A stretch of DNA of 8,824 nucleotides from Puniceicoccales bacterium (GTDB lineage: Bacteria; Verrucomicrobiota; Verrucomicrobiia; Opitutales; LL51): contig JAISBJ010000032.1 of NCBI GenBank assembly GCA_031266235.1, positions 1 to 8,824 on the forward strand. Direction: 5' to 3'. Under the pieces are notes generated by a model, which saw nothing but the letters and a program-made list of their open reading frames with translations, was not told the origin of the DNA and made no database searches. Below are positions 5,990-8,824 of the stretch, piece by piece (the first letter of the stretch is position 1; the number at the start of each line of letters is the position of its first letter). The position numbers and the translations under genes are program-made.

Positions 5990-7180
5990 TTACTCCAAAA
6001 TTTCCGTAATCCGACCCGCACCGATCGTCCGGCCGCCCTCGCGAATCGCAAAACGCTGCCCCCTCTCCATGGCAATTTTCTTCTGTAACTCGAGCGTCAC
6101 ATTCAAATTGTCCCCGGGCATCACCATCTCTGCATTCTCCGGCAACGATACAATCCCCGTCACATCCGCCGTCCCAAAGAAAAATTGCGGCCGATAACCA
6201 TTGAAAAACGGCGTGTGGCGCCCCCCCTCATCCTTCGTCAAAACGTAAATCTCCGCCTTTGCCTTGGAATGCGGCGTAATGCTCTTGGGCTTCGCAATCA
6301 CTTGCCCCCGCTCCACTTCCTTCTTCTCCAAACCGCGCAGCAACAAACCGACATTATCCCCGGCACGCCCCTCGTCGAGCAGCTTGCGGAACATCTCAAC
6401 GCCCGTGCACGTTGTCTTTTTCGTGTCGCCCAAACCAACAATCTCAACCTCTTCACCAACTTTTACAATGCCACGCTCAATGCGCCCCGTCGCAACCGTA
6501 CCGCGCCCTGTGATCGAAAACACGTCCTCAACGGCCATTAGCAAAGGCTTATCGATGTCCCGCTGCGGCTCGGGAATATCCCTGTCGAGCGCCTCCAAAA
6601 GCTTCCCAATCGCCTCTACGCCCTCCGACTTCCCCTCCAAAGCCGCCAAAGCCGAACCGCGCACCACCGTGATGTGATCGCCGTCAAACTCATACTTCGT
6701 TAGCAAATCCCGCACCTCCATTTCAACGAGATCCAACAGTTCCGCATCATCAAGAAGATCAATTTTATTGAGAAAAACCACGATTTTCGGCACGCCGACT
6801 TGACGCGCCAGAAGTATGTGCTCGCGGGTCTGAGGCATCGGCCCGTCCGCCGCACTCACCACCAAAATCGCACCATCCATCTGCGCCGCCCCTGTAATCA
6901 TATTTTTTACAAAATCCGCGTGCCCCGGACAGTCAACGTGGGCATAATGCCGCTTGTCGCTCTGGTACTCGACGTGGGAAACGGCGATCGTCACCGTTTT
7001 CGTCGCGTCCCGAACGGTGCCGCCCTTCGTGATCTCGGCGTAGGACCTGCGCTCCGCCAAGCCCTTGTCGGATTGCACTTTGACCAGCGCGGTAGTTAGA
7101 GTAGATTTGCCGTGGTCGACGTGACCGATGGTCCCCACATTGATGTGAGGTTTTGTCCTCTCAAAAGTTTCTTTTGCCAT
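5990..7180 (-). CDS. tuf: Elongation factor Tu
   Basis: GTPase that delivers aminoacyl-tRNA to the ribosomal A site. Length is 396 aa, a normal full-length EF-Tu. G-domain motifs are intact: P-loop GHVDHGKS at 19-26 (Ser where many have Thr), DCPGH at 83-87 with catalytic His87, NKID at 138-141, and GSAL at 175-178. Domain 2 includes GRGTVATGRIERG (225-237); domain 3 includes GGRHTPFFNGYRPQFFFG (319-336) and ends IREGGRTIGAGRITEILE. Switch I is atypical: KGGTVRDATKTVTI replaces the common EEKARGITI, though effector Thr64 remains. Gly336 replaces an Arg conserved in many EF-Tu. AAGGA lies 7 nt before the ATG. It is downstream of tRNA-Thr by 40 nt and likely cotranscribed. Confidence 0.99.
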   Translation of the reverse strand: MAKETFERTKPHINVGTIGHVDHGKSTLTTALVKVQSDKGLAERRSYAEITKGGTVRDATKTVTIAVSHVEYQSDKRHYAHVDCPGHADFVKNMITGAAQMDGAILVVSAADGPMPQTREHILLARQVGVPKIVVFLNKIDLLDDAELLDLVEMEVRDLLTKYEFDGDHITVVRGSALAALEGKSEGVEAIGKLLEALDRDIPEPQRDIDKPLLMAVEDVFSITGRGTVATGRIERGIVKVGEEVEIVGLGDTKKTTCTGVEMFRKLLDEGRAGDNVGLLLRGLEKKEVERGQVIAKPKSITPHSKAKAEIYVLTKDEGGRHTPFFNGYRPQFFFGTADVTGIVSLPENAEMVMPGDNLNVTLELQKKIAMERGQRFAIREGGRTIGAGRITEILE

Positions 7181-7220
7181 TAACTTTTCCTTTTCCTAAA
7201 ATAATACAAAAATTTTACAA

Positions 7221-7296
<76 letters not shown>

Positions 7297-7345
7297 CCGA
7301 CAGAGTCGAAATCCACCGCGGGAGACATCACTTGATGACTCTCGG
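7297..7345 (-). promoter_or_regulatory. Structured 5' leader of the tRNA-Thr/tuf transcript
   Basis: On the minus strand CCGA-GAGTC (7345-7337) pairs with GACTC-TG-TCGG (7307-7297), giving nine base pairs with a 2-nt bulge. The enclosed 29 nt hold a further small hairpin, CATC-AAGT-GATG. The stem closes directly against nucleotide 1 of mature tRNA-Thr. It may guide RNase P or other 5' processing, or protect the leader. The pairing is seen directly, the function is not known, and no U-run follows, so it is not a terminator. Confidence 0.45.
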
Positions 7346-7374
7346 TTAGAGAACTTGCGAATCGCAGGGCACTT

Positions 7375-7421
7375 GGTCAATCTTTATTTTGTATATTTGG
7401 CCTATTTTTTTTAATTGTCGA
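7375..7421 (-). promoter_or_regulatory. Probable promoter region for tRNA-Thr/tuf operon
   Basis: After the ankyrin-gene terminator, the minus strand has TCGACA (7416-7421), an A-tract of eight, TATACA (7390-7395) and then TTGACC (7375-7380). The A/T-rich stretch before TTGACC would suit an UP element. Neither pairing is ideal: TCGACA to TATACA is 20 nt apart, and TTGACC is followed 17 nt on by CAAGTT, a poor -10. A promoter is expected here because a terminator lies just upstream and a tRNA/tuf operon just downstream, but the exact boxes are not settled. Confidence 0.4.
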
Positions 7422-7521
7422 AATTTCCCCGCTCCAGGCCACAATTTACAACAAAAAAACCGGAACGAAGAATTTCTCTCCGCCCCGGATAAATCGTAAT
7501 TAAATAAGTTTTATCTAATAT
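7420..7521. repeat. Ankyrin-gene 3'-flank module, copy A
   Basis: A block of about 102 bp homologous to 8555-8639. Shared on the plus strand are GCTCCAGGCC, an A-run, a terminator dyad, CCCCGGATAA and AAGTTTTAT followed by TAATAT. Copy A has about 11 extra bases between CCGGATAA and the AAGTTTTAT segment and a differing terminator stem. Each copy follows the stop codon of an ankyrin gene, so the block was probably duplicated with the gene. Confidence 0.7.
7453..7488 (-). terminator. Rho-independent terminator of the complete ankyrin gene
   Basis: On the minus strand a 29-nt dyad (7488-7460) begins CCGGGGCGGAGAG and ends CTTCGTTCCGG. It can pair over about 13 positions, four of them G-U, with a 3-nt AAA loop. 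Seven T follow (7459-7453). It lies about 55 nt after the ankyrin stop codon and insulates the tRNA-Thr/tuf operon from ankyrin transcription. Confidence 0.8.
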
Positions 7522-7541
7522 AGACTCTGCAAGCTTCTGCA

Positions 7542-8459
7542 TTAAACAGTTCTTGCGCCTGGGTACCAAAAACTAATGAATCTTCGAAAGAAGCCCCCAT
7601 TCCTTTCCTGCAAAATTTCAGCGCCTGTTTTCGCTCCGAATTCTTTCAATAAATCCCTTGCCTCTGCAGCTTTAGGATTTACTTTATTGATTTTTCCCAA
7701 AAAGAACTTAACCCGGATCTTATCCGGGACCAAATCTAGTGGCGTTCGACCTCTATTATCCATAACGTTCGCATTAATGCCAGGAGCCCCTAACACCTCT
7801 TCAATGGCCTCTAAGATGCCACTACTTGCGGCATAATGGAGCGCAGTCCAGCCCCTCTTAGGGCCATTAGCCACCATAGCATTCACATTGATACCCGCTC
7901 TTAGCAACACTCTAACGACCTCTCGGCAGCCCTTTTCCGCGGCCAAATGGAGCGCGGTCCTACCATACGCATCCGTAGCATTCGCATCAGCGCCGGGGGC
8001 TCTTAGCAACGCTCTAACGACCTCTGCGTGGCCCTTCATTGCAGCCAAATGGAGCGCGGCACAGTCTTCTTCATCCAGAGCATTCACATCTGCGCCTGCG
8101 TCTAGCAACAATTTAACGACCTCTACGTGGCCTTTTCCCGCGGCCAAATGGAGCGCGGTATAGCCCTTAAAAGGGCCTTCAACCACCGCAACATTCACAT
8201 TAATGCCAGCTACATTTAGAAGCGTCCTAATGCGATTCAGGCTGTTATTCTCTGCGGCCAAATGGAGCGCAGTCATACCATTTGCATCCGGAATATCCGG
8301 ATCATCCGAATTGTCGAATGCTCCCAGGAAGGAGCCAAACATTTTCGCAACGGACAAATGAAATGAGGGCTGGGTAGTCCCCAGAGCATAATTTGTGCTT
8401 AATAGGCAACCACTCATTGCAACATATTTAACCATACTTTTTGTACCTAACTTATTCAT
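7542..8459 (-). CDS. Exported ankyrin-repeat protein
   Basis: A 305-aa protein of unknown function. The N-terminus (MNKLGTKSMVKYVAMSGCLL, then STNYALG) looks like a Sec signal peptide with probable cleavage after Ala-Leu-Gly near residue 27. Five clear ankyrin repeats follow at about 61-95, 99-131, 132-165, 166-202 and 203-236, with TALHLAA (or ALHLAA/TALHYAA) and EVVxxLL cores. A degenerate sixth begins GRTPLDLV at 237, and the C-terminal tail is basic and aromatic (FFRRFISFWYP). Repeats 1, 2 and 4 have longer loops with similar Gly-Pro insertions. AAGGA lies 7 nt before the ATG. It has its own promoter and terminator signals. Ankyrin repeats mediate protein binding; a role toward a host is inference. 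The partner is unknown. Confidence 0.9.
   Translation of the reverse strand: MNKLGTKSMVKYVAMSGCLLSTNYALGTTQPSFHLSVAKMFGSFLGAFDNSDDPDIPDANGMTALHLAAENNSLNRIRTLLNVAGINVNVAVVEGPFKGYTALHLAAGKGHVEVVKLLLDAGADVNALDEEDCAALHLAAMKGHAEVVRALLRAPGADANATDAYGRTALHLAAEKGCREVVRVLLRAGINVNAMVANGPKRGWTALHYAASSGILEAIEEVLGAPGINANVMDNRGRTPLDLVPDKIRVKFFLGKINKVNPKAAEARDLLKEFGAKTGAEILQERNGGFFRRFISFWYPGARTV
7828..8273. repeat. Intragenic ankyrin DNA repeats
   Basis: A 20-bp plus-strand segment, close to GCGGCCAAATGGAGCGCGGT, recurs at 7828-7847, 7939-7958, 8041-8060, 8140-8159 and 8254-8273, with zero to three differences. Spacings are 111, 102, 99 and 114 nt, that is 33-38 codons. It encodes the TALHLAA core. Neighbouring segments such as TCTAACGACCTC also recur. 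Such DNA-level identity suggests recent repeat expansion or gene conversion, not just protein-level constraint. Confidence 0.85.
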
Positions 8460-8470
8460 AATATTTTCCT

Positions 8471-8513
8471 TTCGGTAACCGAACTACCAAGCACATTAAT
8501 TTTAATCTGTCAA
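8471..8513 (-). promoter_or_regulatory. Candidate ankyrin promoter with dyad near the start site
   Basis: The minus strand has a perfect TTGACA at 8508-8513, preceded by a long A/T tract (8514-8543, TAA-T9-A8-TTA on the plus strand) that resembles an UP element or curved DNA. The hexamer 17 nt on is TTGGTA, a poor -10. A 13-bp dyad, TTCGGTTACCGAA (8471-8483), lies around the expected start site and overlaps the Shine-Dalgarno by two bases. It could be an operator or an RNA hairpin limiting ribosome access. Confidence 0.4.
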
Positions 8514-8554
8514 GCATTTTTTTAATTTTTTTTTAAAAAAAATTAGTATGGCTT

Positions 8555-8639
8555 GAATTTCCGCTCCAGGCCGCAATACATGTAAAAAAAATCCGAAGCA
8601 GAAAATATTTCCCCACCCCGGATAAGTTTTATTTAATAT
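8555..8639. repeat. Ankyrin-gene 3'-flank module, copy B
   Basis: A block of about 85 bp homologous to 7420-7521, lying after the stop of the partial ankyrin gene. It has the same order: GCTCCAGGCC, a run of A, the terminator dyad, CCCCGGATAA and AAGTTTTATTTAATAT. The terminator stem differs by compensating or wobble changes, so the structure is kept while the sequence has drifted. Confidence 0.7.
8584..8623 (-). terminator. Rho-independent terminator of the partial ankyrin gene
   Basis: On the minus strand a 33-nt dyad (8623-8591) starts ATCCGGGGTGGGG and ends TCTGCTTCGGAT. It can form about 15 pairs, many of them G-U, with a 3-nt loop, and runs into eight T (8591-8584). It lies about 55 nt after the upstream ankyrin gene's stop, at the same relative place as the terminator of the complete ankyrin gene. 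Confidence 0.75.
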
Positions 8640-8678
8640 TCAACTTTTAATCAGCTTATTAAGCGAACCTCTACGTTT

Positions 8679-8824
8679 TTATTCTGCTGCTGCAAACTCA
8701 GTGCCCGTTTTCGCTCCGCGACTCACCAATAAATCCACTATCGCTTCACAATCATGATGCGAACCATAGACCATACCCAGCGGTATTTCGCCATCTTCAG
8801 TCCTAGCATTCACGACAATGTCAG
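8679..8824 (-). CDS. Ankyrin-repeat protein, C-terminal fragment (5' end outside window)
   Basis: The last 47 codons of a gene entering from the right edge, ending in TAA at 8679-8681. It reads DIVVNARTEDGEIPLGMVYG, then SHHDCEAIVDLLVSRGAKTG and TEFAAAE. VNARTEDGEIPL and EAIVDLLVSRGA fit the end of one ankyrin repeat and most of a degenerate last one. The GAKTGxE tail matches GAKTGAE in the downstream ankyrin protein, and the DNA there is also similar, so the two are paralogues. This one lacks the basic aromatic extension and ends soon after GAKTG. Its start and any signal peptide are not visible. Confidence 0.8.
   Translation of the reverse strand, partial: DIVVNARTEDGEIPLGMVYGSHHDCEAIVDLLVSRGAKTGTEFAAAE

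Noticed and set aside
7828..8273. CRISPR-like array because of regularly spaced 20-bp repeats.
   Set aside because: The repeats lie in an intact reading frame and encode the ankyrin TALHLAA core; the intervening segments are also similar to each other, unlike spacers.

Overview
This window is a conserved translation/transcription locus read entirely on the minus strand, with ankyrin-repeat genes upstream of it. In transcription order (high to low coordinate) it holds: the 3' end of an ankyrin-repeat gene (8679-8824), a complete exported ankyrin-repeat gene (7542-8459), tRNA-Thr(GGT), tuf (EF-Tu), tRNA-Trp(CCA), secE, nusG, rplK, rplA, rplJ, rplL and the first 900 codons of rpoB, which runs off the left edge. 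I see no convincing gene on the plus strand.

Organism: the order tRNA-Thr / tuf / tRNA-Trp / secE / nusG / rplKAJL / rpoB is a widespread bacterial arrangement and resembles that of PVC-group bacteria. EF-Tu has an unusual switch I segment (KGGTVRDATKTVTI instead of the common EEKARGITI type). The RpoB N-terminus (MTDRINFGRLREVI) and a run of six arginines resemble, from memory, Opitutae-type Verrucomicrobiota. I therefore infer a Verrucomicrobiota-like bacterium, with moderate confidence and without any database search. Exported ankyrin proteins fit a host-associated lifestyle, but that is inference only.

Layout: genes from secE to rplK are packed tightly (2-3 nt gaps), and rplA-rplJ are 10 nt apart with the rplJ Shine-Dalgarno overlapping the rplA stop. 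Four spacers carry structure. The 98-nt rplK-rplA gap holds a 26-bp tandem duplication that covers the rplA start codon. The 93-nt rplJ-rplL gap holds a possible 12-codon ORF with its own Shine-Dalgarno. The 111-nt rplL-rpoB gap holds an attenuator-like hairpin. The leader before tRNA-Thr forms a long stem. The two spacers in the ankyrin region (219 and 245 nt) each hold a Rho-independent terminator inside a homologous block of about 85-100 bp, which points to duplication of an ankyrin gene together with its 3' flank.

How the genes work together: EF-Tu, the two tRNAs and proteins L11, L1, L10 and L7/L12 serve translation elongation (the L1 stalk and the GTPase-associated centre). SecE is the small essential subunit of the SecYEG translocon. 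NusG couples transcription to translation, and RpoB is the RNA polymerase beta subunit. The ankyrin genes have their own promoter and terminator signals and look functionally independent. I did not find a clearly new multi-gene system. The most unusual points are sequence-level oddities in rplA's start region, EF-Tu, the RpoB active-site motif and the ankyrin module.
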